A stretch of 64,000 nt of DNA, from assembly GCF_025370935.1 (NCBI RefSeq), contig NC_133500.1, positions 4,263,535 to 4,327,534 on the forward strand. Direction: 5' to 3'. A program made the position numbers and the translations under genes. The notes beneath the pieces were generated by a model. That model saw only the letters and a list, made by a program, of their open reading frames with translations. It was not told the origin of the DNA and did no database searches. Below, one piece after another: positions 33,539-44,396 of this stretch. Positions within the stretch are counted from its first letter, which is position 1; each line of letters starts with the position of its first letter. The DNA is from Choristoneura fumiferana (taxonomy: Eukaryota > Arthropoda > Insecta > Lepidoptera > Tortricidae).

Positions 33539-34002
33539 TGATTGGTTATTTGGAGTTTTTTTGTATTTTTTATTTCAACTCCAAATTTGTTACTTTTACG
33601 GGTATCCCGTGAAACCATATCGAAAATACAAACTGAGACATGGATGCACAGAAAAACCAGAAAAAGAGACCAGCGCTGACTCCAAATAACCAATCATAAT
33701 TTGATTGCTTAGTAGCGACATCTCTTGTCTGGGTGAGCGGTTGGTTCCGATAGAATGTGACGTCTCTCGATGAGAGCGAAAACATAGATGTCGCTAGTGC
33801 TGCTGCATAAGTAGCGTAGTAGAAATAAGCAACCTGAAATATGTATGCATAGGAAAAATTCGTGTCTAAATTCCTGTCCAGCGGTGGTGTAGGGGTTATA
33901 GCACGCAGCACGGATTGCTGAGGACCTGGGTTCGATTCCCAGCGCTGGTCTCTTTTTCTGGTTTTTCTGTGCATCCATGTCTCAGTTTGTATTTTCGATA
34001 TG
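33539..34002 (+). mobile_element. SINE-G foldback unit with 12 bp duplication
   Basis: Flanked by GTCCGTAGGGTA at 33,527-33,538 and 34,003-34,014. The right half (33,875-34,002) is a plus-strand SINE-G: A-box-like TGGTGTAGGGG, B-box GGTTCGATTCC, and pairing ends CCAGCG/CGCTGG. The left part (33,616-33,678) is the reverse complement of the SINE 3' end. TGATTGGTTATTTGGAG at the start is mirrored at 33,679-33,696. The target duplication shows that the whole composite inserted as one piece. The 151-residue minus frame is read-through. Confidence 0.8.
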
Positions 34003-34318
34003 GTCCGTAGGGTACTAATTTGCAAAGTGAAACTTTCGCATGTTGTTTCTTTACGAATATGAATCCTTTATGCTTAAAGAAAATTAAACAGTATGTAGAC
34101 AACTAAAAACTGAACATTTTAATAAAGTTAGTGTCTTAACCCAGTATTGCTGCCCCGAAAATATTTTTTTGAGGTTTTGCCGTTTTACTACGGAACCACT
34201 TGGTTTTTTATTTTAATATTTTGCGTTACGTGTACATACTAGGTAGTTGTGAGTATAAATCCTACTATTATTATAAATGTGAAGTTTGTTCCGCTAGCAA
34301 TCATTTGGCCAATTCTAT

Positions 34319-34716
34319 GGCACTTGTCCCACCGCCGACGATGAGCGAGAAGTGAGTAGAGCGAGTGACTAGAAACGAGTGGGTGAGCAGCGAAAAGCGG
34401 GTGTAGTTTTGTCGCTGGCTGTAAGCGAGTGTTCGAGTGCGACGGGCGATTACTCGCTCCACTCGACTCGCTCGTGCGGGGCGGCCGCCAAGCTGACATC
34501 GCTGAGCGAGTATCCATAGCTCAGCGGTTTTATAGCTCTTGTCGCTGCGACAAAAATGTAAGAGCGAGTTCTCGCCGACAGTGTGAACAGCCAGCGATCA
34601 ACTATTAATATATGTGTCTCTTGTACTCACATAGGATCTTATATCTTTTGTTCGCTTCTTGAGCGAGAAAATAGTCGATAGCCAATCGTTTCCTTGCTGG
34701 CGGTGAGACAACTGCC
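34319..34716. mobile_element. TIR element P9
   Basis: GGCACTTGTCCCACCGCC at the left and its near-mirror GGCGGTGAGACAACTGCC at the right (two mismatches in 18). The interior is rich in GCGAG/CTCGC words. No coding frame. Confidence 0.7.
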
Positions 34717-34912
34717 TATGACTTAAACAAGGTAAAACGACTTGAATAAGGTTTAGATATTTGTAGATTGAAGACCCATAGTAAGGTAATAATAAATAAA
34801 CTCGGTTTGTAGGTTACGTTGAAGGCTTTAGGTTAAAGTTTAAATACATTATGGTCAGGATCGTTACAACCTCAATGGGATACAATACAAGCATTAGTAT
34901 ACGTAAGTGTTT

Positions 34913-35187
34913 GACGGCCAGATGGCCTAGTGGTTTGAGAACCTGACTACGAAGCTTGAGGTCCCGGGTTCGATTCCCGTGTCGGGGCAGATATTTGTAT
35001 GAAAATACGTATGTTTGTTCTCGGGTCTTGGGTGTTAAATATGTATTTAAGTATGTATCTATCTATATAATTATATTTATCCGTTGCTTAGTACCCATAA
35101 CACAAGCTTTGCTAAGCTTACTTTGGGACTAGGTCAATTGGTGTGAATTGTCCCGTGATATTTATTAAAAAAAAAAAAAAAAAAAAA
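34913..35187 (+). repeat. SINE-B with poly-A end
   Basis: Head GGCCAGATGGCCTAGTGG and GGTTCGATTCCCGTGTCGGG, body to GTGAATTGTCCCGTGATATT, then an A-run of about 20 instead of the usual ATTT repeats. Confidence 0.88.
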
Positions 35188-35509
35188 GGTATGAGTAAAG
35201 AGGATTTATATCCTCCTACGTCCTGTCATTTTTTAACAAACTTAGCGCTTAGGACCTAGACGTGGTTGACCTGCTTTGTTATTTTGGGCTATATTTCAAA
35301 GTTCTTAGAATTCTTTATTCAATGAACAATTTGTACTTTATAAAGTACGCGAGGACTTAGGAGGATATATTCACTTCTAGGTTATCCTATTACGGAAATT
35401 ATAATTACAGAAGCTGCTTGCAATGCTCTGACGGGGTATCATTTGCTGCCATGTTTGTATAGATTAAAGACCCAGAGATATTGGACAAATGGACATGATG
35501 GCAATGAAT

Positions 35510-35649
35510 CATCATCATCATCATCCCAGCCTATATACGTCCCACTGCTGGGCACAGGCCTCCTCTCAGAACAAGAGGGCTTGGGCCATAGTTCCCACGC
35601 GGGCCCAGTGCGGATTGGGAACTTCACACGCACCATTGAATTGCTTCGC
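35510..35649 (-). repeat. SINE-A, 5'-truncated, 12 bp duplication
   Basis: A (ATC)n tail at the left and truncation after GAATTGCTTCGC. Flanked by ATGGCAATGAAT at 35,498-35,509 and 35,650-35,661. A clean target-primed insertion. Confidence 0.92.
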
Positions 35650-35661
35650 ATGGCAATGAAT

Positions 35662-36387
35662 AAATCAATATGAATATAATCTTCGAATTCAGCATTCAAA
35701 AATATGCATAGTTAACTAATCATACAGCTAGAATTTGTTTTAAAAATTTTAAGTTTTTAAGAAGGGTAAAGAACAACACACATATTATACGTACCTACTA
35801 CACATAATAAAAATAAAATAAATCTGGAAATTAAAGTGTTTCGCTGCGAGTATAAAAAAACATTGACATAATTCGACAGTGAAAGGCCCATTGATCTATA
35901 CGAAATTTATTCAGATATTAAGTTATAAATTAAGTTCCGAATCAATCAGTGAATACTTTCAATTTATTTTGTTTTTTTTTCCACAAAATTGATCTGATGT
36001 ACCTAATATCTTCAAACGAAACTTAATAAATCCTATTTTTCAACAGTTGAAACACTTAATAGTTAATGTTGTTATAATCTGTTCCCCGTATAGTATCCCT
36101 TATCAATCAGTTCCGGACACACACACAAACACACACACATATGCGTGCGCGCACGCCTGCACCTGCGGCTGTCGACCTGTTACCGTTTTTATGGCGTGCA
36201 ACCGGTTCGGGGTGGACGGCGTTATGCGAGATGAACTAAGGATTATTTTACATATCGAACAAGTAGAGCTTTGAGTTAGCATAGGGCTTACGCTAGTGTT
36301 ACTTATATCTCTTGCATATTAAATTTTTCAACGCATAGTTCTTAGTATGTTGCAAATTTTTAACCGACTTCCTGAAGGCGGGAGGAA
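35662..36387. other. No gene seen; short CA-rich stretch
   Basis: 36,117-36,150 is CA-rich (ACACACACAAACACACACAC). The frame at 36,047-36,274 spans it and has no recognisable domain. Confidence 0.45.
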
Positions 36388-36610
36388 TTTTATTTATTTA
36401 TTTATGTATTTGGGCACAAACGGTACAATAAAACTTACATTGTAAACAATTACATCAAACATTGACCAACAAAGTTGCCACAGGTTATTAGTTCCCAATA
36501 ATAAAGTATAAAACGGGTAAAGAAATAACAAACACACAAAGAAAAGAAAAAGGCTACGACTTGCTAAAGAGAGAACGTGCATATAACCCATTCTCAAAAA
36601 ATGGCATAAC
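36388..36610 (-). mobile_element. LINE-like 3' end
   Basis: An ATTTATTTATTTATGTATTT run, then CACAAACGGTACAATAAAAC and further A/T-rich sequence, like other reversed LINE ends here. Weakly supported. Confidence 0.35.
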
Positions 36611-36784
36611 ATTACTTAACTACTAGTAATGACAGTCTTATATTTACTAAGAGAAATGCTAATTAAATCAATATCAGAGAATTTGCTGTTATACATTTTA
36701 CAAACTCGTTTAATGAATTACAACACAATTTGAAGTTGTGGAATGTGGAATTTCACCGAAGAACTTAAGTCACTGACATAGTTA

Positions 36785-36908
36785 AAGTGGCGACCACGAA
36801 CCCGAAGACGAAGCGTTGGCAGGCGTACTGCTACGCTGACTGATGGCATCATGTGAATTGTAGACCATAGGTGGATGCAAGTGGCGATTTGTCGTTCAGG
36901 CGTTCTAA
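36785..36908 (+). pseudogene. RTE LINE C-terminal fragment
   Basis: CGAAGCGTTGGCAGGCGTAC, GGTGGATGCAAGTGGCGATT and TGTCGTTCAGGCGTTCTAAA, the same subfamily as 7,040 and 14,113. It lacks the (GAT)n tail. Confidence 0.6.
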
Positions 36909-37202
36909 ATGAGATAATAAATCCCTAAATCCCACTAATATTATAAATGTAAAAGTTTGTGAGTGAGTGAGAGAGTATGTTTGTTACTTTTTCACGCTTA
37001 AACGGCTGGACGGATTTGGATGAAATTTGGCGGAAAGTTAGTTTATAAACTGGATTAAAACATAGGATACTTTTTATCCCGATATTCCCACGGGATAGGG
37101 ATAAAATCTTGAAATAACAACCGCTAGGCGTAGAGTCATGAAATTTGGTATGTAGGTAGTTGGACGTCTGGAATTAAACATAGGCAACTTTTTGACCCGA
37201 TA

Positions 37203-37256
37203 TTCCAGAAATCAGAAATCAGAAATCAGAATCGTTTATTTGCTAGAATACAGTCG
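37203..37256 (-). mobile_element. Tiny LINE tail insertion in Helitron H2
   Basis: An (AGAAATC)n-like repeat and GAATCGTTTATTTGCTAGAA interrupt the Helitron phrase GATATTCC/CACGGGATA. About 55 bp, an extreme 5' truncation. Confidence 0.6.
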
Positions 37257-37741
37257 GTCCCACGGGATACCTAGGGATAAAATCTTGAAATAACAACCGC
37301 TGGGCTTTGAGCCATGAAATTTAGTATGTAGGTAGCTGGACCTTTGGAATAACACATAGGCTACTTTTTATTCCGATATTCCCACGGGATAGGGATAAAA
37401 TCTCGAAATAATAACCGCTGGGCTTAGAGTCATGAAATTTGGTATGTAGGTAACTGGACATCTGGAATAACACTTAAGTGACTTTTTGACCCGATATTCC
37501 CACGGGATAACTAGGATAAAATCTCGAATAACACCACTGGGCTTAGAGCCATGAAATTTGGTATGTAGGTAGCTGGACCTCTGAATATCACATTGGCTAC
37601 TTTTTATTCGATATTCCCACGGGATAGGGATAAAATCTTGAAATAACAACCGCTGGGCTTAGAGGCATGAAATTTGGTATGTAGGTAGCCGGACGTCTGG
37701 AATAACACATACGCTACTTTTTATCCCGATATTTCCACGGG

Positions 37742-37965
37742 ATAGTTTTGTAACTAAGGGACCCCATACATCCGTGTATTATTGTTATTATTATTTTGTA
37801 TTTTTTCTTTAATTGTATACTTACTGTAGTTTTCAAGTATTTTATTTGTACTTATTTTATTTTGAAAAAATGACTTTCTGCCAAGCTTTTTGCGGCGCAT
37901 TCTTGATTCTTGGCAATGATGATCTTTCCAAAAGTGATGGTATTTAAAAACATGACGTGTAAAAG
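37742..37965 (+). mobile_element. LINE-C 3' end carried inside Helitron H2
   Basis: ACTAAGGGACCCCATACATC to GTAAAAGTGCCCATTG. It lacks the last bases and TTTGAATTTGAA tail found in H1, so it has been trimmed at its 3' side. Confidence 0.75.
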
Positions 37966-38145
37966 TGCCCATTGAATTTTGTACAGTTATTCACAACACA
38001 ACCTCAATGAAGACCACGATATACATTTTGGAAATTTCCAGGGGAATTTTGTAAAATCCCGAAAATTTCAATTGCAACTACCAGACCGAATAGTTTACGC
38101 GTGCGAAGCCGCGGGTAAAAGCTAGTGAGATAATAAATCCCTAAA

Positions 38146-38735
38146 TCCCACTAATATTATAAATGTAAAAGTTTGTGGGTGAGTGAGAGAGTATGTTTGT
38201 TACTTCTTCACGGTGAAACGGCTGAACGGATTTGGATGAAATTTGGTTAATAGTTAGTTTATAACCTGGATTAAAACATAGGATACTTTTTATCCCAATA
38301 TTTAAACGGGATAGGGAGAAAATCTACAAATTACAACCGCTGGGCTTAGAGTTGTGAAATTTGGTATGTTGATAGCTGGACATCTGGAGTATCACATAAG
38401 CTCTTTTTTATCTCGATATTACCACGAGATAGGGAGAAAATCTCTAAATAACAACCGCTGGCTTTAGAGTTATGAAATTTGGTATGTTGATAGCTGGACA
38501 TTTGGAGTATCACATAAGCTACTTTTTATCTCGATATTCCCACGGGATAGGGATCAAATTTCTGAATAACAGCCGCTGGGGTCAGAGTCATGAAATTTTA
38601 CATGGGTGTTTCAGTTTAACGTCAATGAAAACCACGATGTAATTTTAGGGAATTCCCACGAGCATTTAATATAATCCCGGAATTTCAATTCAACTGCTGT
38701 ATCTAATCGCGTGCGAAGCCGCAGGTAAACGCTAG
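38146..38735 (+). mobile_element. Nonautonomous Helitron H3, tandem to H2
   Basis: Starts TCCCACTAATATTATAAATG and ends GCCGCAGGTAAACGCTAG. It lacks LINE-C and has about three internal units. Separated from H2 only by a 20 bp spacer identical to the 20 bp in front of H2. Confidence 0.85.
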
Positions 38736-38746
38736 TAAAATAATAA

Positions 38747-38882
38747 GGAACTGTTTCATCATCCATTGATAAGCGTTAACTGGCGGTTAGGTGTGATGCC
38801 GTCTCTATTTGTTTTGTTCGAATAGACGGAGACGGCATCACATTTAACCGTCGTTGGATGAATGGATGGTGAAACAGCCCCT
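38747..38882. mobile_element. Palindromic MITE P1 (copy a)
   Basis: Arms of about 60 bp: CATCATCCATTGATAAGCG and GTGATGCCGTCTC, mirrored with GAGACGGCATCAC and GGATGGTGAAACAGCCCC. The loop is TATTTGTTTTGTTCGAATA. The right arm has a small deletion. Confidence 0.85.
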
Positions 38883-38958
38883 AAATCTGCTAAACATACA
38901 CCGGCTTATGATAATGATGATGAATTAGTTACCAATAGGCTGTCAGCATTTGCTACAT

Positions 38959-39225
38959 GTTTTTTTATCTAAGAGACCGTAAACGAGCATGCTGGTCATC
39001 CGATGGGAAGCAATCACCGCCGTCCATAGATAACCGCAACACAAGAGGTGTCACAGGTGTATCCTTAAGTTGTATCACTCCAGAAATGCTCTCCCAGGAA
39101 GCTGCTTGCGTATTTTTGTCGTGCGCGGAAAAAAGTTCCACTAAAACGGACGGTGCTAAAGCTATATTGCCAAGCATAAAGGTTGTGAAGATGGGCAGCA
39201 GTAGTGAAATCTAGCCACAGGCAAC
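38959..39225 (+). repeat. Repeat E-like, diverged subfamily
   Basis: GACCGTAAACGAGCATGCTG, CAATCACCGCCGTCCATAGA and CACAAGAGGTGTCACAGGTG parallel repeat E landmarks. The second half differs. The 85-residue frame is not convincing as a gene. Confidence 0.45.
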
Positions 39226-39230
39226 AATAG

Positions 39231-39765
39231 ACGACCAGATGGCCTAGTGGTTAGAGAACCTGACTTCGATGACGTTCAAATTCAAATTCAAATTCAAATG
39301 ATTTATTCAGTAAATAGGCCGCAATGGGCACTTTTATACGTCATTTTTTTAAACTACCTACCAGCGCTTTCGAAAGACCATCATTGCCAAGAAGAATGCG
39401 CAGCAAGAAACTTGGCAGAAAGTCATTTTTTCATAAAAATATAATTACAAATAAAATACTTAAAAACTATATTATACAATTAAAGAAAAAAAAATACAAA
39501 AAATAATAATAAAAGAAATACAGGGATGTATGGGGTCCCTTAGTTAGTTCTTACTTAGTTCGATTCTCGTGTCGGGGTAGATATTTGTATGAAAAATACG
39601 GATGTTTGTTCTCTGGTCTTGGGTGTTTACGTATTTAAGTATGTATCTATCCATATAATTATATTTATCCGTTGCTTAGTACCCATAACACAAGCTTTGC
39701 TAAGCTTACTTTGGGACTAGGTCAATTGGTGTGAATTGTCCCGTGATATTTATTATTTATTATTT
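39231..39765 (+). repeat. SINE-B split by LINE-C
   Basis: The head at 39,231-39,275 (GACGACCAGATGGCCTAGTG) breaks off in the anticodon-arm region and resumes at 39,560 with GTTCGATTCTCGTGTCGGGG and the rest of the element. About 16 bp of SINE are missing at the junction. Confidence 0.85.
39276..39548 (-). mobile_element. LINE-C 3' end inserted in SINE-B
   Basis: (TTCAAA)n tail at the left, GGCCGCAATGGGCACTTTTA, CATTGCCAAGAAGAATGCGC and GGGATGTATGGGGTCCCTTA. The overlapping frames are untranslated-region read-through. Confidence 0.8.
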
Positions 39766-39779
39766 AATCCGAACAACTC

Positions 39780-40147
39780 ATCATTGTCATTTGTGTACAA
39801 ATAATGGCGTATTTAAGTTTAGTGATCCAGCAGAGAGACTTATTGGTGAGAAGAAAAAAAGTATTAAAAAAAAGTAGCATGGCGACATCTCGCTTGAACC
39901 ATCCATCCCATCGGCGCACCGGACGCGGCCGGCAGGTTTTCTTCGTTTTGTGACATCAGTATATCTTGTATCTAGTTTATAGTTCATTATCTCTTTGTTG
40001 ATAGACTACCGAAATAGGTTCTCACGGGTCAGACTTTCTGACGTATCAGGGCTTTCGTGACGTCTATTGTCTTTATTACAGAAGTTATTGTAAGTGTTCT
40101 TAAAAAGATTGTACATTTTTTTGTTGAATGTATATTTTTAACTATCA
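39780..40147. other. No gene seen
   Basis: Nothing recognised. A short GC-rich patch lies at 39,900-39,940. Confidence 0.4.
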
Positions 40148-40370
40148 ACGTAAAAACAGGGGTGTTATGAGTTTGACGTTAATGTATGTCTGTTTGGCCA
40201 TAATATTGTAGCTCTCAAACAAGTGCAAGTAACAAGTTTTGATGCAGTTTTTTTATGTGAAAGCGAGTTTCCTTGCAGTGGTTTTTAGTTAAAAATTGAT
40301 TCAATTTGAGATTTTGAATTTTGAAATGACAGGGTTTTAAATTTTTCAAAGTTGGTCAGGTTATGCAGAC
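40148..40370 (+). repeat. Repeat F, diverged
   Basis: GGGGTGTTATGAGTTTGACG, GTAGCTCTCAAACAAGTG and TTGAAATGACAGGGTTTT follow the F order with many changes. Confidence 0.5.
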
Positions 40371-41502
40371 TGTACTTTGCATTGACAGCCAAAATACTTA
40401 TCATCCGTCAAATTTTCAAGTCAATACCATACACCGTTTAAAAGTTTTCACCTACGGAGACGATTTTGACCGGACCACCAAAATTTCAAAGTGGACCAAA
40501 AATACCAACAGACATACGAACGTTGCAAGTTAACCAACTTTCTATATAGATAATTCCATGTATTAACTTTTTTATGTCTCATTCAGAACTTAAGCTTAAA
40601 AGAATATTAAAACCCAAGAGCACAAAGCAATTCCTTTCCCTGACTGCGTCGCAAAACCTTTGTCATCTAGATAAATAATGAACACATTTCACCGTGGATT
40701 CGGAATAATTACGGTTTGTAGCTAAAAAGGAATAAAGGCCATTTTATTGGAAGAGGAAAAGCATGTAGTATTTATGGTGACCATAAATACGGGGGATTCC
40801 TGGGCTGGCTGTGCACTAAAAATGTGTGCGGGATTGAGTTATTATTTCCCGAGAGCGGTAATTGTAGATTGCTGCGCTGCTATGGCTTAGCTAAAAAATG
40901 TGCGCTATGAGAAACGCCATTGTTTTTTCCGTTATTATGAAATGCGCACGATTCTACTAGTATTGAAAAACTAATTTATCGTGCGCCCGCAGAAACTGTG
41001 CAATTTTCCGGTACAAAAACTATAATATGCCCTTCTCGAATTTTCAAACTATCTACGTACTAAATTTCATCACGATCGGTTTATTGCTTTAAGCGTGAAA
41101 ACGTTACAAACACTTCATTTGCATGTATGATATGGCTGTTGCCGTGACTTCATCTGCTAAGATTTTTCTTGTAGCTATCCCCGTGGGGACTTGTAAAACT
41201 ATCTTACGTTAAACTATCTCCGTGCCGAATTTCAACTAAATTGGTTCAGTGGCTTAAGAGTGGAGGAAACAGACAGCCTGACAGTTACTTTCGCATTTAT
41301 AATTCAGTTAGTAAGGAAAAGAAGTTGGAATATTAAAGTTCGTGCGAGTGTTTGCTATTGTGTTATTAAAAAACAAAACACAAATTATAATAACACAAAA
41401 ATATCATCAACTTTTTTGTTCGTGGCTATTGGCACCCTATTATGCCTTGGTCTTAGACGAAGATTTCACTTTAAGCACTAGAGCATAAAAAATCAGTTTA
41501 CA
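40371..41502. other. Mostly unassigned; Helitron-like phrases
   Basis: 41,040-41,275 contains TACTAAATTTCATCACGATC and ATTTCAACTAAATTGGTTCA phrases as in reversed Helitron bodies, without ends. The 73-residue frame at 41,260-41,481 is unrecognised. Confidence 0.4.
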
Positions 41503-41700
41503 GGTGCGTTTCCACTAGAGATGTGCGAGGATGTGTTTTTCATGAACCAATAGAAACGCTTCACTTACCTATCCTCGCTCAGCACAGCTCTAGTGGAAAC
41601 CGCTGAGCGCAGCGAGGCGAGCTAAATGACGCGTTTCTGTTCATGAAAAACATATTCCTCGCAACACATCCTCCCACATCTGTCGTGAGAAGGGAGCCTT
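41503..41700. mobile_element. TIR element P7 (copy b)
   Basis: GCGTTTCCACTAGAGATGTG at the left, imperfectly mirrored at 41,675-41,700. The centre GAGCGCAGCGAGGCGAGCTA is shared with copy a. Strong internal palindromes around GTTCATGAAAAACAT. Confidence 0.65.
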
Positions 41701-41770
41701 TATCACCTACATCCAGTATAAATACGAAGCTCACGAACACGAGAATTATGAAATTTTAAACAAAACTAAA

Positions 41771-42106
41771 CAGTGCTCGACCGACGGTACGTCGTGACCG
41801 TCAGCGCTGACCGTCGGTTGCGAAAATTCATTCAGTGCTACGCTGACGGCGTACTGCGACGCGTGTGTACAGTTCACAGGTCGGTCGCTCGATCAGCGAA
41901 ACACTGAACGCATCCGTATAATCTCATAGCTCGTCGGTGGACCGACGCCGTGCGACCGACGAGCCGGACCGACGGCTCGACCGACCGTACGCGCGCACCA
42001 AATCACACGCGTAGGTACCGTTAGCGTTACTGTGTGCGCATTTATAGACTTGCATAGATATAGCTACGCTGGCCGACGGTCAGCGCTGACCGTCGGTCGA
42101 GCACTG
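41771..42106. mobile_element. CpG-rich TIR element P8 (hAT-like ends)
   Basis: 18 bp perfect terminal inverted repeats, CAGTGCTCGACCGACGGT. Subterminal CAGCGCTGACCGTCGG occurs on both sides. The interior is dense in CGACCG words. CAGTG ends suggest hAT, but no 8 bp duplication is visible. Confidence 0.7.
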
Positions 42107-42118
42107 TTTCCAGCCTAA

Positions 42119-42402
42119 GCCGTGGTGGTCTAGTGGTTTGACCTATCGCCTCATAAGCAGAGGCTCGTGGGCCCCGGCTCGCACCTTGAGTTTTTCGGAA
42201 TTCATGTGCGGAACTACATTTCAAATTTACCACGAGCGGTGAAGGAGAACATCGTGAGGAAACCTGCACAACCTACGACGCAATTCAATGGTGCGTGTGA
42301 AGTTCCCAATCCGCAGTGGGCCCGCGTGGGTACTATGGCCCAACCCTCTTGTTCTGAGAGGAGACCGGTGCCCAGCAGTGGGGCGTATATAGGCTGGGAT
42401 GG
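42119..42402 (+). repeat. SINE-A lacking its B-box
   Basis: Head GCCGTGGTGGTCTAGTGG, then a deletion that turns the usual GGGTTCAAACCCC into GGGCCCC. Body and tail are otherwise complete to GGCTGGGATGG. Directly abuts P8. Confidence 0.88.
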
Positions 42403-42871
42403 TATGGATAGTAAACAAAACTATTTCATTTCTATTTTGCAAAGACACGCACTTCAATATCAGACGCACCCCAAACTACCACATGTATATTACGGTCAAG
42501 CGTAAAACCTAAAAAGGCCGTGTAATTACTTCATTAATTAGACAGCTGTACGTGCGTCTTTGGACGTGAGCGAACATGTGGTTAATAGGGGGGGAAGGGG
42601 GGCTGTCATACCCATAACGCTGATACAAAAGGGAAAGTCTGTTTGAGAAAAAATAAGATAGACATCAAAGACAGAGTCAAAGTATCTTAGTTTTATTTAG
42701 TCTATAAAAAACACTTTATGGATTATAAAATACGGAGAACCTCTGTTTAGAACAAACCAGCAAAACGCTCAACGAGGTATTTTACAATACTTAGGTACGC
42801 CTTACATATTGACGTCTTTTTGACAGTAGATTTGAATGTTCATCTGTAATATTTTTTTGGAATTTTGTTAC
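42403..42871. other. No gene seen
   Basis: Unassigned, with G-runs at 42,588-42,602. Confidence 0.45.
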
Positions 42872-43122
42872 GATAGCTGGACGTCTGGAATAACACATAG
42901 GCTACTTTTGTCCAGATATTCCCACGGGATAGGGATAAAATCTTTCAATTTCAACCGCTGGGTTTAGGTCATGAAATTTACAGTTGTTCTTAACACAACC
43001 TCGATGAAAATCACGATATAAATTTTTGGATTTCCCAGGGGAACACCATCGTAAAATCCCGGAATTTCAATTGTTACCGGATCGATAGTTAACGCGTGCG
43101 AAGCCGTGCGGGTAAACTCTAG
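42872..43122 (+). mobile_element. Helitron 3' half
   Basis: GATAGCTGGACGTCTGGAAT to GCGTGCGAAGCCGTGCGGGT and CTCTAG|T. Truncated at its 5' side. Confidence 0.75.
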
Positions 43123-43779
43123 TATGTATAAAAACGTCTGCAATTTCCCAATTATGCAATATGCTTTTTTTACCCAGTCTGTAAGATGCAACTTTAAGCT
43201 TCCCTGTGTATTTTGTTAAACTCCGCTAATACTCCATTTAATTCAAGATTTGAATTAACGGTCAAATTATAACACAATGTTTCTCGGTTTTTCAAACACA
43301 AATGGACTAAAAATACAGGTACATTTATTAGCGGTATCTACTATGTTTTTATTACAGAAGTTAACACAATTTTAAATAGTTTCGTTGTTTCATTTAAAAA
43401 CGTGTACAAATTTCACCGTTAAGTTTCAAATATTAAAATAAATTGGAGCTTTATTGTATCAAATATTAATACTGTAATGATTGTTAAATTAAAACTTGAA
43501 CCGATTGGTTATTGTGTTTGTAATGAGACAGGACTGGTCGCTGGCAAAAAGTGAGCTTAACCTGCTAACCGGTTTGTCTAGAAAGGATGCAGAGCCTTAT
43601 CTATAGAGAGCGTCTCTGTTTATTACACGGTTTTTAATAATGGTAAACTATGATAAAGACGAAAAAATATTAAAAATGTAAAACCCAGTTGACTTAAAAA
43701 ACTTAAAATTTGAAGTAACTACCTAAAAAGAAAACAAGTCTGATTAGTCCTTTAGTAGTTATAAATTACAAAACCTTTA
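43123..43779. other. No gene seen
   Basis: A/T-rich; nothing recognised. Confidence 0.45.
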
Positions 43780-43919
43780 GGGGCGTTTCACCATCCATTG
43801 ATTAGCGTTAACCGACGGTTAAATGTGATGCCGTCTCCGTCTATTCGAACAAAACAAATAAAGACGGCATCACACCTAACCGCCAGTTAACACTAATCAA
43901 TGGATGGTGAAACAGCCCC
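43780..43919. mobile_element. Palindromic MITE P1 (copy b)
   Basis: Near-perfect hairpin from GGGGCGTTTCACCATCCATT to GATGGTGAAACAGCCCC. The loop is in the opposite orientation to copies a and c. Confidence 0.88.
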
Positions 43920-44396
43920 TTAATATACAAAGTGCTAGATTGCATTGGTAGACCCTGATATTTTCCTTTTTTTCACGACGTCATTCATTGTAAAATATTA
44001 TAAAGAAGTAGACATTCATACTCGAAAACAGTACTTAACACTTTTTCGGACAGTCGGTTAAAGAATACATTCCGATAAGGGCAACTGTTGAGACTTATTC
44101 CAAGCTACCATCATTGTAAAAACACAAATGTTCTTTCCATTTTCTATGTCTTTGGTTCGCTTTGTTTCACATTTATTTCCTAATAGCTATTTTTGTACTT
44201 CTGTTTTTATGGCCATCCGTGATTTCACTCTTCTGTGGCCCTGCGAAAGACCAGTGCTGGTTTTCAACAAGCGATATCCTGAGCCCAGACCTTTTTATAA
44301 CAGCATCTATGTATTTTTATGTACTTTTTTAGCCTGTGCATGTGTTATTTCTGTTATAAATTAAATTTTTTCATTTTGTCTTCTTTTACAGTGTTT
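43920..44396. other. No gene assigned
   Basis: A 78-residue frame at 44,128-44,364 is hydrophobic and unrecognised. A pyrimidine tract and AG (TTGTCTTCTTTTACAG) end at 44,391, but no matching exon follows, as MITE sequence begins there. Confidence 0.35.

Larger units (their letters stand above)
36930..38125 (+). mobile_element. Nonautonomous Helitron H2, complete
   Basis: Starts TCCCACTAATATTATAAATG after an A and ends GCCGCGGGTAAAAGCTAG before a T. It has the same internal repeated units (about 36,990-37,740) and LINE-C passenger (37,742-37,965) as H1. The A|T-flanked 20 bp upstream recurs exactly after H2. No replicase gene. Confidence 0.87.

Noticed and set aside
33570..34025. 151-residue minus-strand open frame
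   Set aside because: It crosses the SINE-G foldback unit. The same peptide fragments recur at 4,290 and 50,367 because the repeat recurs.
44128..44364. Possible small membrane protein gene
   Set aside because: Hydrophobic by T-rich composition. No domain, conservation or flanking exon could be seen.
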